A stretch of 64,000 nt of DNA, from the NCBI RefSeq assembly GCF_001939735.1, contig NZ_MJIL01000099.1, positions 1 through 64,000 of the forward strand. The letters run 5' to 3'. The first letter of the stretch is position 1, and each line of letters starts with the position of its first letter. The position numbers and the translations under genes were made by a program. The notes beneath the pieces are model-generated. The model saw only the letters and a list, made by a program, of their open reading frames with translations, ran no database searches and was not told the DNA's origin. Below, one piece after another: positions 33,866 through 44,303 of this stretch. The stretch comes from Photobacterium proteolyticum. GTDB lineage: Bacteria; Pseudomonadota; Gammaproteobacteria; Enterobacterales; Vibrionaceae.

Positions 33866-35932
33866 TTAATAAGCCGAACGTGCCTTTTCTACTTCGGCAA
33901 AAAGGTTGTTAGCCTTTTTCATCACCATGTTTGCGGTTCGCCCTTTATTGGCTTTCAGGAGTGCTTCAGAAAAATTCAAGTACTCGGTTGCCATAGCAAG
34001 ACGTATTTGTATGAGAGGGGAGAAATCATCTGGTAATTTGTCGGTAATCTTTCCGACATCATTGTTTAAGGCATCGAGCTGAGTCACATTTTTAATGTTG
34101 TCTAGCCTTGTATTCAATTCATCAAAGCTGTTTTGATAATAAATCGCAGCGGCTTGGTATGGATACTCGGCAAGTGTCCCTTCGCTTAGGCTCGATTGGT
34201 AATCCGTCATGATTTGAATAGATTCTTTTAATTTTCTCCCGGCAGCGAGTTGTGATTGCTGACTTGAAGTATTGGAAAAAAGTAATTCGCCAACATGGAT
34301 TAGCTGCCTAATCGATGCTAGATCAAGGTTCTTTGCTGCGTCTTTAAAAGCCTTCGAGAAAGTTATGTTTGCCTTTTCTGTTGGTTCAAATTGATACTCG
34401 AAGGAAACTTGATTCAGATCGGCAAGTAGCTGAGCAATATCATCATCACCATCAGGATGATACTGGCCTCTTTCCAGCAGTGTATTTAGCCGTTGAACCA
34501 GGATCTTTACTGTTGATTGCCAACTCGCTGTTATTTCTTCCGAGATGCTATACAGGACGAGTGAATCGGGGTAGAGGTTCTGAGCATTGATAAGCTCTTT
34601 TTCGATAGCGTAATAATCAGGATAACGCTCATGGCGGTTATTCAAAATGTTATTAATGCGCTGTTCGTACACAGAGATGATTTGCTGATGCTTTTGTCTG
34701 AGCAGCCCATCTATTAGTAGCGGCTTATCTTTGGGTAGCGTCGGTAGCGCTGCGATAAATTGAGATGGTGTTAGCTGAGTGAGCTGGTGTTCCTCTTGCG
34801 AAGCTTGATTGGATAGCTGCAAGCGGGTGGAAAGCCGTTCAATGTGTTTGTCTTGTTGCTGATAACCATAGCTTAAGCTTAAAGCAACACAGAGTGTTGC
34901 TGTTACTATTGCAATTTTGGGAGCAAGACGGGTGTTTAATTGATATTGAAGCTCTGAAAAGCTTGTTATCCGCTTACCTGCACTAAAATCTAGCCCTTGA
35001 CGCAATGTTCGCCATTTAAAGAAATTTAAGTGGTTGGGCTTAACTGCGATCATTCCTGATTGCTGTGCTATATCTGCAGGTTTACGGTCAAAAGGGTGCA
35101 AACTGGTTAGCAGTTCATAGGCAATCGTACTAAAGGCAAAAATATCATCTTTTGCCTCAGGCTCTTTTCCCTGCAATAGATCTGGTGAAGCATAGGTTGG
35201 GGTATATCCGCTGAGGGCATTGGTCTCATGCTGAGCTTCTGCAGAGTAGTCGTCGGTATGTAAACTAAATGCCTTTGAAACACCAAAGTCAAAGAGCTTA
35301 ATTGTGCCGTCGCGGGTGAGCATAATATTGCTAGGTTTTAAGTCGGTATGGATAACACCTTGGCTGTGTGCATACTTTAGGGCAGAAATGATCTGATTTA
35401 ATAGTGTAATTGCACTTTTGAAGGGCAGGCCATTTGGTCGAGATCGTCGTATAACTTCTTCGAGTGTTTCACCATCGAGCCATTCCATGACGAGGTATGG
35501 GGCGAGCTTATCACCGCCAAAATCGAATACGCGAATGATGTTGGGGTGACTCAGTTGTTGGGTTTTTTGTGCTTCCCTGATTAAGATTTTCGCCGCCCCT
35601 GATTGGTTCAAGTATTCCCTTTGAAGGACTTTCAGTGCGACATAGGGTTCGGCATTTCCAGATGCTTCCCGTAGCAGGTCGGTTGCCTGGTATACATCGC
35701 ACATCCCGCCATGTCCAATCAGTCTTTCAATCCGATAGCGATCTTTAATGACTTTGCCTTCTAGCGATTGACTATTAGAGGGGGAGCTTGTTGGTCCAAT
35801 GTCAGGAGTGGCTGTTTTTTGTGTTGATTTGTCAGAGATGTCAGTGAGGACTGAGACCGAATTTTCTGCTTCACGTTTCTTAGATGAGACGTTGTTTTTA
35901 GAAGAGATATTATCCCTGTCAATGTTTTCCAT
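33866..35932 (-). CDS. ppkA: T6SS Ser/Thr protein kinase (PpkA-like)
   Basis: The 688-residue protein has a disordered N-terminus and a Hanks-type kinase domain (about 65-320). It has a glycine loop GHGGMCDVY, catalytic K101 and D197 in HTDLKPSN, plus DFG at 215-217. One membrane helix (about 339-357) and a long helical domain follow. The arginine normally before the catalytic Asp is Thr (HTD). PpkA kinases phosphorylate an FHA protein to trigger T6SS assembly. The partner FHA gene is divergent at 36242, and the opposing phosphatase is at 44977. Confidence 0.9.
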   Translation of the reverse strand: MENIDRDNISSKNNVSSKKREAENSVSVLTDISDKSTQKTATPDIGPTSSPSNSQSLEGKVIKDRYRIERLIGHGGMCDVYQATDLLREASGNAEPYVALKVLQREYLNQSGAAKILIREAQKTQQLSHPNIIRVFDFGGDKLAPYLVMEWLDGETLEEVIRRSRPNGLPFKSAITLLNQIISALKYAHSQGVIHTDLKPSNIMLTRDGTIKLFDFGVSKAFSLHTDDYSAEAQHETNALSGYTPTYASPDLLQGKEPEAKDDIFAFSTIAYELLTSLHPFDRKPADIAQQSGMIAVKPNHLNFFKWRTLRQGLDFSAGKRITSFSELQYQLNTRLAPKIAIVTATLCVALSLSYGYQQQDKHIERLSTRLQLSNQASQEEHQLTQLTPSQFIAALPTLPKDKPLLIDGLLRQKHQQIISVYEQRINNILNNRHERYPDYYAIEKELINAQNLYPDSLVLYSISEEITASWQSTVKILVQRLNTLLERGQYHPDGDDDIAQLLADLNQVSFEYQFEPTEKANITFSKAFKDAAKNLDLASIRQLIHVGELLFSNTSSQQSQLAAGRKLKESIQIMTDYQSSLSEGTLAEYPYQAAAIYYQNSFDELNTRLDNIKNVTQLDALNNDVGKITDKLPDDFSPLIQIRLAMATEYLNFSEALLKANKGRTANMVMKKANNLFAEVEKARSAY

Positions 35933-36241
35933 GATTGCTATTTCCTAACATAAATCGCGCTACAGCTGCTGTATGTGTAATGAATAACAATGAATCTATT
36001 ATCTACCTACTGGATAATAAGAGGAATGCGGTCAAGCACTGAGTTATTTATAGGCTATGTAACAACGAACATTTCATTTTTATGAAGTGTGTGGGATAAA
36101 TAGATGTGTTTGATAAACCTTCGTTGATATTTATTAATCCTGTTCTTAGTATCGCGTCAAAGAAATATTATTTTGGAAAGTGGTTTAATTACAATATTGT
36201 TTTTAATATGCTTTTATATTCAATATTGTCAGTTTACTTAA
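35933..36241. promoter_or_regulatory. Divergent T6SS promoter region
   Basis: This 309-bp, very AT-rich gap separates the kinase/effector unit from the structural T6SS operon. It must hold both promoters. AT richness makes it a likely H-NS target (inference). Confidence 0.45.
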
Positions 36242-37576
36242 ATGGCTAGTGATGCAGTTATGGAATTGACACTCTCAATAGTAAGTTATCATCGTTTTAC
36301 GTCTGAATTAGAAGCAAAGAAAACGTTTGTTTTTAATGGGAAGAGTGAAAAATATATAATTGGTCGCTCTCAGCACTGTGACTGGTGCCTGCCTGATCCA
36401 GAGCGAGTGATTTCAGGAAAACATGCAAATATTGAAAGAAAAGGCGATAAACTCGTTATTTCTGATATTTCAACTAATGGACTTTATATTAACCGGTCCA
36501 TTAATCCGTTAGGCAATGGGGAATATACTGCTCTTTCTGATGGTGATTGTATCTCATTTGGCGATTATGAAATTGAAGTATCGTTGGGTGGCTCAGGGTC
36601 AGCTTTAACTACTGCAAGCGTTTATAGTGAACAAGGTTCAGAGCTAGAAAATGAAAGCTTTGCGATACCTGCCAATAGCTTGACTAATACTGACCATATT
36701 GATGATAAACATACACAAGCTTCAATAGCGAAAAATGTATTATCCGTATTTACAACTCAGGTAGAAGATAATTTCATGGTGCCTTCAAGCAGCAGTATTT
36801 CGCCTGATTTAGACCAACAAGAATTGCCTATTCCTGAAGATTGGAGCTTGGATTTAACACAAGCGCCATTAGATCAACCATTAGAAGTGGAAGTTTGTCA
36901 AGGTATTGAATTAAATGGTAAAAATTCTAGTGGTGAAGAAGCATCAACTCAAGGACAGTTCTTCAGCAAAGTTGATAATGAGCTCGACGATATGCCTGGA
37001 AGCATCAGTGCTTTTGTTCGGGGGTTAGGTATCAGCTCTAACATGCTCCCTGCAGATCAAGACGAGCAGTGGTGGTATGAGTTAGGTGTGTCAATGCAAT
37101 GTTTAATGACCGGACTTATGGATTCGTTACATCAACGTGCAGCTTTTAAACAAACTAGTCGTTTAAACCAGACACACTTTAAACGACAAGAAAACAATCC
37201 TTTGAAGTTTTCTGCCACTTTTGATGATGCTATTCATAACTTGTTTAACAGGAGAAGTGCGAGTTTTTTGCCGCCTGAGCAAGCCATTAAGGAAGCATTC
37301 TCGGATATAGGTCACCATGAAAAAGCATTGTTGGCGGGCGTGAAAGGTGCAGTTGAGGGCGTTATTAAAACACTTTCACCTGAATCAATTGAAAGTGCTC
37401 GCACCGAGCATGATTTTTGGAATCGATTTAATCCTAATCGTACAAAAGCTAATAGATGGAATACATATGAAGCTTTGTATAAAAGAGTCGAGGAAGACTT
37501 GGAAAAAAGTAGTGGAATATATTGTTGGGATGATTTTGTTAAAGCTTATGAAGCAAGTTTAAGACAGGGAAAATAG
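36242..37576 (+). CDS. tagH: T6SS FHA-domain protein TagH
   Basis: The 444-residue protein has an N-terminal FHA domain (about 28-105) with GRSQHCDWCLPD, SGKHANI and STNGLYIN, the phosphothreonine-binding signature. A disordered acidic linker and an ImpI/VasC-type C-terminal domain (about 250-440) follow. It is the usual target of PpkA and promotes T6SS assembly when phosphorylated. It opens the main plus-strand operon. ATG 36260 is an equally plausible start and matches typical family N-termini (MELTLSIV). Confidence 0.92.
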   Translation: MASDAVMELTLSIVSYHRFTSELEAKKTFVFNGKSEKYIIGRSQHCDWCLPDPERVISGKHANIERKGDKLVISDISTNGLYINRSINPLGNGEYTALSDGDCISFGDYEIEVSLGGSGSALTTASVYSEQGSELENESFAIPANSLTNTDHIDDKHTQASIAKNVLSVFTTQVEDNFMVPSSSSISPDLDQQELPIPEDWSLDLTQAPLDQPLEVEVCQGIELNGKNSSGEEASTQGQFFSKVDNELDDMPGSISAFVRGLGISSNMLPADQDEQWWYELGVSMQCLMTGLMDSLHQRAAFKQTSRLNQTHFKRQENNPLKFSATFDDAIHNLFNRRSASFLPPEQAIKEAFSDIGHHEKALLAGVKGAVEGVIKTLSPESIESARTEHDFWNRFNPNRTKANRWNTYEALYKRVEEDLEKSSGIYCWDDFVKAYEASLRQGK

Positions 37577-37578
37577 GA

Positions 37579-38043
37579 ATGTTTAGAGCTGGTTATCTTA
37601 AGGCTGTGTTTGCTGTAATGTGTTCGCTGTTAATTAATGCCTGTACGGTTGCTAATTATGTTGTTCCTGCCTACACCACATTAGAGTTTGAGGTGTCCCA
37701 TGATGTCAACCCAGATTTAAATGGCCGGGCTTCACCAGTAGTGGTAAAAGTCTTTGAGATTTCATCCAAGACCATATTTGAAACTCAAGATTTCTTCTCT
37801 TTATATGATGAACCGGAAGGTTATCTTGGTCCTGACTTAATTATAAGTTCAGAATTTGAACTTGCGCCTAATTCAAAATACGAACATGAGTTGACGTTGG
37901 CCCCAGGCGTTCGTTACGCGGGGATCTTAGTCGCCTATCGTGATATTGAAAATGCCCGCTGGCGAGAGCTAATTGAAATTGATAAGAGTGACTACCGAAC
38001 TGTCAAAGTCAATGTCGGTGGTTTGGCGGTATTTGCAAACTAG
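37579..38043 (+). CDS. tssJ: T6SS outer-membrane lipoprotein TssJ
   Basis: The 154-residue protein has a lipoprotein signal with lipobox LINAC (Cys22) and a transthyretin-like beta-sandwich. The motifs FEVSHDVNPDLNGRASPVVVKVFE and FFSLY are typical of TssJ/SciN/VasD. TssJ anchors the TssLM membrane complex to the outer membrane. It starts two bases after the tagH stop. Confidence 0.93.
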   Translation: MFRAGYLKAVFAVMCSLLINACTVANYVVPAYTTLEFEVSHDVNPDLNGRASPVVVKVFEISSKTIFETQDFFSLYDEPEGYLGPDLIISSEFELAPNSKYEHELTLAPGVRYAGILVAYRDIENARWRELIEIDKSDYRTVKVNVGGLAVFAN

Positions 38044-38076
38044 CCATATAGAAGTGAGTGTTTAAGGAATAGCATC

Positions 38077-39402
38077 ATGAGCGAATATAGCCGAGTTGCG
38101 TGGACTGAAGGGATGTTTTTACGTCCTCAACATTTTCAACAGCAGGAAAGATTTTTGTTGAATGAGTTAAGTGAACAGGTCAATCAGGACTCGAGTTATC
38201 CATGGGGAGTATTCGACTACATTATCGACGAAGCATTGCTTAATCATGGCAAACTCGGGATTGAAGCTATTTCTGCGCGCTTTCAGGATGGTAGTGTCGT
38301 AAATTGCCCTAAACGTGACCCTTTACCTGTTGTCCTTAAGCTTGATAAAAGCGTTAGAGAGAAAATAGTTTTTCTGGCGATTCCCACTGAGCAGGTAGGT
38401 AGGGTGAATATCGCTGCTGCTGATAGCACCCAGGTGACACGATACCATTTCGAAGATCGTGAAGTTGCCGATTATGCCGTCGGTAGTGATGCTGTGGATG
38501 TATTACAGCTAGCAAAATTGTCCCTTGAACTTAAGTTGTCTGGAGATAGCCTGTCGGGTTACCTCACCTTACCTGTTGCCCGGGTGATAGAAGTCACTGA
38601 TGAAGGTAGGGTAGTCCTTGATGAGAAATATATTCCTCCCTGCCTGAGTGCACAGCGTAATAAAGTCATTAAGCGCTATTTATCTGAACTGAGTGGAATG
38701 ATTAAGCTTCGGGCTGACAGTGTTGCCAGTCGATTAAGCCAGGGACAAGGGACTGCCAGTTCAATAGCAGATTTTTTATTACTTCAGGTGCTCAATCGAT
38801 ACGAGCCGCTGCTAAGTCACTTTGAAGTTACTGATGGTTTGCACCCGGAAACTCTTTGCCGATACTTGCTTGCAATGGCTGGCGAAATGGCAACCTTTTC
38901 AGGGGAGACAAAGCGTCCCCCCGAGCTGCCAGTGTATTTGCACGATGATCTTACCAGGGTAATGGGTAACCTGATGATTGTATTAAATCAGTATATGAGT
39001 GTAGTGCTTGAACAAACGGCGCTGCAGTTACCGATAGAAGCGACAAAGTTCGGGATTCGCGTTGCAGCTGTCTCTGATAAAGGGTTGCTAGAAAGGGCTA
39101 TATTCGTTTTAGCAGTTAAGGCTGATATTCCAAACGAGGAGCTACGTCGACGTTTTCCTGCTCAGGTTAAGATTGGACCTGTAGAGCACATACGGGATCT
39201 TGTTAATAACCAGTTGCCTGGAATCGCTACGACTGCTTTGCCTGTAGCGCCAAGGCAGATCCCCTATCACTCGGGTTATCACTATTTTCAGTTAGATAAA
39301 AGTAACGATTATTGGCACCGGTTGAGTGCCAGTGGCGGAATAGCTTTACACCTTTCTGGCAAATACCCGGAACTGGATATGCAGCTTTGGGCAATTAACT
39401 AA
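38077..39402 (+). CDS. tssK: T6SS baseplate protein TssK
   Basis: The 441-residue product begins with the TssK hallmark WTEGMFLRPQHFQQQ, and its length matches the family. TssK links the baseplate wedges (TssE, F, G) to the TssLM membrane complex in the cytoplasm. An AAGGAA element precedes the ATG. It lies between tssJ and tssL, the standard order. Confidence 0.96.
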   Translation: MSEYSRVAWTEGMFLRPQHFQQQERFLLNELSEQVNQDSSYPWGVFDYIIDEALLNHGKLGIEAISARFQDGSVVNCPKRDPLPVVLKLDKSVREKIVFLAIPTEQVGRVNIAAADSTQVTRYHFEDREVADYAVGSDAVDVLQLAKLSLELKLSGDSLSGYLTLPVARVIEVTDEGRVVLDEKYIPPCLSAQRNKVIKRYLSELSGMIKLRADSVASRLSQGQGTASSIADFLLLQVLNRYEPLLSHFEVTDGLHPETLCRYLLAMAGEMATFSGETKRPPELPVYLHDDLTRVMGNLMIVLNQYMSVVLEQTALQLPIEATKFGIRVAAVSDKGLLERAIFVLAVKADIPNEELRRRFPAQVKIGPVEHIRDLVNNQLPGIATTALPVAPRQIPYHSGYHYFQLDKSNDYWHRLSASGGIALHLSGKYPELDMQLWAIN

Positions 39403-39426
39403 TATGGGCAGGCAAGGGACTCGTTA

Positions 39427-40734
39427 ATGTCAGAAGCAACTTTTATAAAGCCTCGTCCTGGTGTTCGCGGCAAGACAGCTGGCACCAAGAACGAAAAAAA
39501 GAAAGAGCAGCTGCATACTGCTGAGCAAACTGTTGTATTAACCAAAATAAAGTCCGGGAATCAGTTTAGCGGATTGATGCCGCTCGGAAGAAACCCGTTG
39601 ATTGAAGAGGCTAGCTCGCTATTTTCACTTGTTGGTCAGATACGAGCTACAGCCGATCATACTGATGTTGCCTTTTTTCAACAGTGTTGTAATGGCTTGG
39701 TACAAGACTATGAAAACCGTTTACGTCGATTGTCGATTGCCAGCGAGATAGCTGATGCAGCACGTTATTGTATTTGTTCGTTCATTGATGAGACGGTGCT
39801 AAATACTGTTTGGGGTGGGCATTCAAATTGGTCCACAGAGAGTTTGCTGTCCACATTTCACGCCGAAACGTTTGGTGGGGAGTATTTTTATACCCTTCTT
39901 GATAATGCGTTGAATGAACCGACAGCTAATTTGCAGCTGCTTGAATTTCAGTACTTATGCCTTTCACTAGGCTTTGTCGGCAAAATGCGAGTCGAAGAAC
40001 GTGGAATGGAAAGGCTCGAAATCTATCGAGACAGACTTTATCAAGTGATTTCCAGCGAGAAGGGGGATGATGAAGTACCGCTTTGTCCTAGCTGGAGCGA
40101 GTCTGTGCTTCAGACCACAAAGCCTAAAACAGACTGTCCTCTTTGGGTATGGGTATCCGTGTTAGGTGCTATCACCCTGGCAATATATATGGCGTTTAGT
40201 TATTCCATCAATGCTAAATCTGATCTCGCATTTGCAGCCATTAACAATTTGGCCAGATGGGAACCTAAAGAATCAGTATCACCAACGAAGACTGCGCCCG
40301 ATTCTCTGTATTTGCAACAGTTATTACAAAGCGAAGTAGAAAGGGGCGCATTGGAGCTTGTTGAGCTACCCGACCGTGTCCGAATTATCCTGAACTCTAA
40401 CGAGCTGTTTTTATCCGGTAGTGCCGAAGTTCAGGAGGCCCTGATCCCGTTACTTTCCAAAGTGGCCAGAGCGTTGGAGTCAACTCACGGGCGTATATTG
40501 ATTACCGGGCATACAGATGATCAACCTATTTTTACATCCCGATACCCTTCAAATTGGCACTTGTCACTGGCAAGGGCAACAGCAGTCGCCAACTCAATGG
40601 CATTGGGGACTGACTTACATGGTCGCTTATGGCCTGAAGGCTTAGGAGACTCTAGCCCGAGAAAGACGAACGATAGCCCCGAAAACAGAGCAAGCAATCG
40701 GCGTGTTGAAATTGATTTACTGCATTTACAATAA
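39427..40734 (+). CDS. tssL: T6SS inner-membrane protein TssL with OmpA-like domain
   Basis: The 435-residue protein has a basic tail, a DotU-type cytoplasmic domain (about 55-215), one membrane helix (about 238-262), and a periplasmic OmpA-like peptidoglycan-binding domain (about 310-435). The OmpA part includes ITGHTDDQPI and the closing NRRVEIDL. It is thus the specialised form that can grip peptidoglycan directly. TssL forms the inner-membrane part of the T6SS trans-envelope complex with TssM. Confidence 0.96.
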   Translation: MSEATFIKPRPGVRGKTAGTKNEKKKEQLHTAEQTVVLTKIKSGNQFSGLMPLGRNPLIEEASSLFSLVGQIRATADHTDVAFFQQCCNGLVQDYENRLRRLSIASEIADAARYCICSFIDETVLNTVWGGHSNWSTESLLSTFHAETFGGEYFYTLLDNALNEPTANLQLLEFQYLCLSLGFVGKMRVEERGMERLEIYRDRLYQVISSEKGDDEVPLCPSWSESVLQTTKPKTDCPLWVWVSVLGAITLAIYMAFSYSINAKSDLAFAAINNLARWEPKESVSPTKTAPDSLYLQQLLQSEVERGALELVELPDRVRIILNSNELFLSGSAEVQEALIPLLSKVARALESTHGRILITGHTDDQPIFTSRYPSNWHLSLARATAVANSMALGTDLHGRLWPEGLGDSSPRKTNDSPENRASNRRVEIDLLHLQ

Positions 40735-40751
40735 AGGGTTGGACTAAATTG

Positions 40752-43700
40752 ATGTTCAAAAATGGATTATTGAGACGAGTAAAGGATGTGTTCTGCTCTA
40801 AATGGGCGGTTTCCTTATTGGGATTATTAGCCCTCTCTTTATTAATTTGGTTTGGTGGCCCCCTGATTGCCATTGCAGGTGCTGAACCTCTATCAGGCCC
40901 AGTTTCAAGATTGGTTGTATTGTTGGTGCTTGCCTTGTTGTGGGGCGCTATAAACATCCGCTCTCAGAAAAAGAGTCAAAAGAACAATGAGCATGCCGTG
41001 AAAACCTTGCTAGACGGCGAAGAGGAGAGCAACACTGATCTTGCATCGAAGAAGGAGATAGACACTCTACGCTCTCGTATTGTTCAGGCGCTTGAAGTGC
41101 TAAATAGTTCGTCACTTGTTCGAGGTAAAAGTGTCTATCAGCTGCCCTGGTATATCCTTATTGGCCCTCCGGGAACGGGTAAAACGACAGCACTAAATAA
41201 CTCTGGTCTGGAGTTTCCTCTAAAGGATCAACTAGGCAACGATCCGCTGGCCGGTATTGGCGGAACACGACATTGTGATTGGTGGTTTACCAATAAAGCC
41301 GTATTGATAGATACAGCCGGTCGCTATACAACTCAGGATAGTAACAGCGAACAGGATTCAAAAGCTTGGCTTGGTTTTCTTGGCCTTCTCAAAAAATACA
41401 GGACCCGTCGCCCAATAAACGGAGCGATAGTAACAGTCAGCCTAGCGAGCTTGCTGATGCAAACCAAAACAGAGCGAAATCTTCATGCTCGTGCCATAAA
41501 ACACAGAATTCAGGAGTTACAAAACCAGCTTGGTATGCACTTTCCGGTCTACGTCATTTTAACTAAGGCTGATTTAGTCGCCGGTTTTAGTGAATACTTT
41601 GCGGATTTAAACCAGGAGCAACGAGAACAAGTATGGGGGATGACATTTCCGGTTAAGGCTGAGGATCCTGATCGCGGTGTCGTCGCACTGTTCAACCGTG
41701 AGTTTCACCATATGCTCCGGTGCCTGGTAGTACGGATGAACAACCGAATGCAAAATGTGCGTGGGATTGAACAACGTACGTTGGTGTATGAATTTCCCAA
41801 ACAGCTTCGTTCTCTACAGGCAGCGGCTGATGACTTCCTCAAAGAGGTATTCACCCCCAATAGTTTTGAAGAAGCGCCAATGCTACGTGGGGTCTTTATT
41901 GCCAGTGCAACCCAGGAAGGTCTCCCGATTGATCGGGTTATGGCAGAAAACTCCGGTGGAATGGGGTTAAGCCAGGTACCGTTGAAGCAGCCTGGCTCAG
42001 ACACAAAGGGCTACTTTATTAAACGGCTGTTTGAGGAAGTGATCTTTCCGGAGCAGTATCTGGGTACCAATAACCGAAGCCATCAAAAGCAGAATCGGTG
42101 GTTAAGGCGCAGTGTGTTGGCGTGTTGTTTAATCATGATGTCGGCAGCCAGTGCAGTTTGGTTTAACAGTTACCGATGGAATCAATTTTTGATCACTCAA
42201 GCTACAGCTGCCGTTGATGAATATCAGCAGTTCGTTTCTCCTGGGTTGAGTGAAGAGACTGATGTGGTAACGCTGACACATGCTTTGGATAAGCTTAAAG
42301 ATATTCCTGCCGGTTATAGTGAAATAATGCTTGGCACTGAAGAAGTTCACCGTAGTGGACTGTATCAGGGTGAGAAGATTGGACAGCCGGCAAAAGCTGC
42401 CTATGAGCGTGCATTGCAAGGGTACTTTGCACCCTATCTGGCTGAGTCTCTAATAATAGAGATGGCAGAAAATGTTAGCTATTTAGATTACCTCTACGAA
42501 ACACTGAAAACATATTTGATGTTGTTTGACGCAGAACATTACGAAGAAACACAAGTTACCAGTTGGTTCTCTGTATATTTTGACCGAAGCTTTCCTGGAG
42601 AGGTCAATATTTCGCTTCGTCAATCGTTAATGGAGCATACCCGAAACCTGTTTAAAATGGGTATTACCCGTCTCGGTACCGATGCTAGTGCAATACAGAC
42701 GGCAAGAAGTGTCTTAACTCAGATGCCGTTGTCAGAAAGAGCCTATCAGCGGCTGAAGATTGAGTATCTTGATAGTCACATACCTGAGTTTAGATTAACC
42801 GATGTACTGGGGGCCGATAGTCACAGTATTTTTGAACGACAAAGCGGTAAGGCATTGTCTGAAGGTATTCCTGGTTTATATACGTACAGTGGCTTCCATC
42901 GTATTTTTCAACTGGAGAATAAAAGAATAGTCAATAACCTTATGGAGGACAGCTGGGTATATGGCGATGAGCTATTACTCGGCGAATCGGCACAGAAACA
43001 GGTGACCCAGTCTGTTAACGATAAATATTATCGGGACTATGTCTACCATTGGACCCAGTTACTTGGTGATTTGAAGCTCAAACCTTACCGCAATGCCAGA
43101 GACGGCCTTGCTCAGGCGGCAATTTTAGCGGGTTCGGAGCAGCCGTTAGAAAGCCTGATCATTGGTGTGCAGAAGCAACTGCGTTTAACGGCAATACCTG
43201 TTAGCGACAATGCCAAAGCTGTCGGTGAAGTTACCGCTAATGCAGCCAGCGTGGCACTTGAACATAAGAAATCAAGAATTTCTCGTTACTTACCCAACGA
43301 AATGCCGGAGGTTAACATTGACTTGCCGGGCAAGGTAATTGAGGACAAGTTCACATCATTGTTGGCTATCAGTGAAAGTGAACTCAGCGCTTTAAATGAC
43401 TCCTTGGTGATGCTGCATAATGTTTTGGCCGAGTTAAAAGCAACAGGAAATAGAGGCGGTGCGGTCTATAAAAGCGTGTTGAGTGGCAATGCACAGGGTG
43501 GGTTGAATAGTGCGCTAAACCAAATTCAAGATTTTCTGCCACAACCATTCGAACAATGGGTTAATCAGCTCGAGATCCAAACCATGAAGCTGGCAAAGCA
43601 GGGTTCGAGAACTCACCTGAATACCATTTGGAAAGATACTGTTTTACGCGAATACACTGCGGCGATTGAGGGCAAATATCCGTTTAGCAGCCGGGCGCGA

Positions 43701-44303
43701 AAAGACGTTAGACTGAAAGATTTTGGCCAATTTTTTGGGTACGGCGGTACGATGGACCGTTTCTTTACCGCTCATCTTGAGCCTTATGTTGATACGTCAA
43801 AACACAGTTGGCGGTTTACTAAAAATATTGGTGTCAGCAAAGCGTCATTGAATGCCTTTGAGCGAGCAAGGCGGATTAGGAATGTCTTTTTTGAGCCTGG
43901 AAGTCAGGTGCCTAAGGTCGAGTTCGGTATTAAATCAGTTTATTTAGACCAGCATATCAGCAACTTTAAATTTGAGCTTGGTGGACAGTCGATGATGTAT
44001 CGTCACGGGCCAACGCGAGTGGTGCCGTTTACTTGGCCCTGGAGAGGGGAATCATCAAAGGTACGATTGGTATTTACACCACCCCAGTCTGGCTACTCGA
44101 TTACCAAGAGCTATGCGGGAAGTTGGGGGCTCTTCAGGATGCTGGATGAGGCTGCAAGACACAGAAGCAAAACGCGAAAAGATCATCTTGTGAAAATTGA
44201 AGTCAAAGGAAGCCGAGCGGAGCTTCAATTATTACCCAATAGTGTGGCGCATCCATTTTGGTCTAAAGATATAGAGAGGTTCTCTTGTCCGACAACATTA
44301 TAG
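40752..44303 (+). CDS. tssM: T6SS inner-membrane ATPase-like protein TssM (IcmF)
   Basis: The 1183-residue protein has two N-terminal membrane helices (about 18-40 and 50-68), a cytoplasmic NTPase-like domain with Walker A GPPGTGKT (138-145), a third helix (about 453-472) and a long periplasmic region ending in a beta domain. This is the TssM/IcmF/VasK layout. It spans the envelope between TssL and TssJ. The preferred ATG is 40752, with GGA about eight bases upstream. A TTG one codon earlier is the alternative. Confidence 0.96.
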   Translation: MFKNGLLRRVKDVFCSKWAVSLLGLLALSLLIWFGGPLIAIAGAEPLSGPVSRLVVLLVLALLWGAINIRSQKKSQKNNEHAVKTLLDGEEESNTDLASKKEIDTLRSRIVQALEVLNSSSLVRGKSVYQLPWYILIGPPGTGKTTALNNSGLEFPLKDQLGNDPLAGIGGTRHCDWWFTNKAVLIDTAGRYTTQDSNSEQDSKAWLGFLGLLKKYRTRRPINGAIVTVSLASLLMQTKTERNLHARAIKHRIQELQNQLGMHFPVYVILTKADLVAGFSEYFADLNQEQREQVWGMTFPVKAEDPDRGVVALFNREFHHMLRCLVVRMNNRMQNVRGIEQRTLVYEFPKQLRSLQAAADDFLKEVFTPNSFEEAPMLRGVFIASATQEGLPIDRVMAENSGGMGLSQVPLKQPGSDTKGYFIKRLFEEVIFPEQYLGTNNRSHQKQNRWLRRSVLACCLIMMSAASAVWFNSYRWNQFLITQATAAVDEYQQFVSPGLSEETDVVTLTHALDKLKDIPAGYSEIMLGTEEVHRSGLYQGEKIGQPAKAAYERALQGYFAPYLAESLIIEMAENVSYLDYLYETLKTYLMLFDAEHYEETQVTSWFSVYFDRSFPGEVNISLRQSLMEHTRNLFKMGITRLGTDASAIQTARSVLTQMPLSERAYQRLKIEYLDSHIPEFRLTDVLGADSHSIFERQSGKALSEGIPGLYTYSGFHRIFQLENKRIVNNLMEDSWVYGDELLLGESAQKQVTQSVNDKYYRDYVYHWTQLLGDLKLKPYRNARDGLAQAAILAGSEQPLESLIIGVQKQLRLTAIPVSDNAKAVGEVTANAASVALEHKKSRISRYLPNEMPEVNIDLPGKVIEDKFTSLLAISESELSALNDSLVMLHNVLAELKATGNRGGAVYKSVLSGNAQGGLNSALNQIQDFLPQPFEQWVNQLEIQTMKLAKQGSRTHLNTIWKDTVLREYTAAIEGKYPFSSRARKDVRLKDFGQFFGYGGTMDRFFTAHLEPYVDTSKHSWRFTKNIGVSKASLNAFERARRIRNVFFEPGSQVPKVEFGIKSVYLDQHISNFKFELGGQSMMYRHGPTRVVPFTWPWRGESSKVRLVFTPPQSGYSITKSYAGSWGLFRMLDEAARHRSKTRKDHLVKIEVKGSRAELQLLPNSVAHPFWSKDIERFSCPTTL

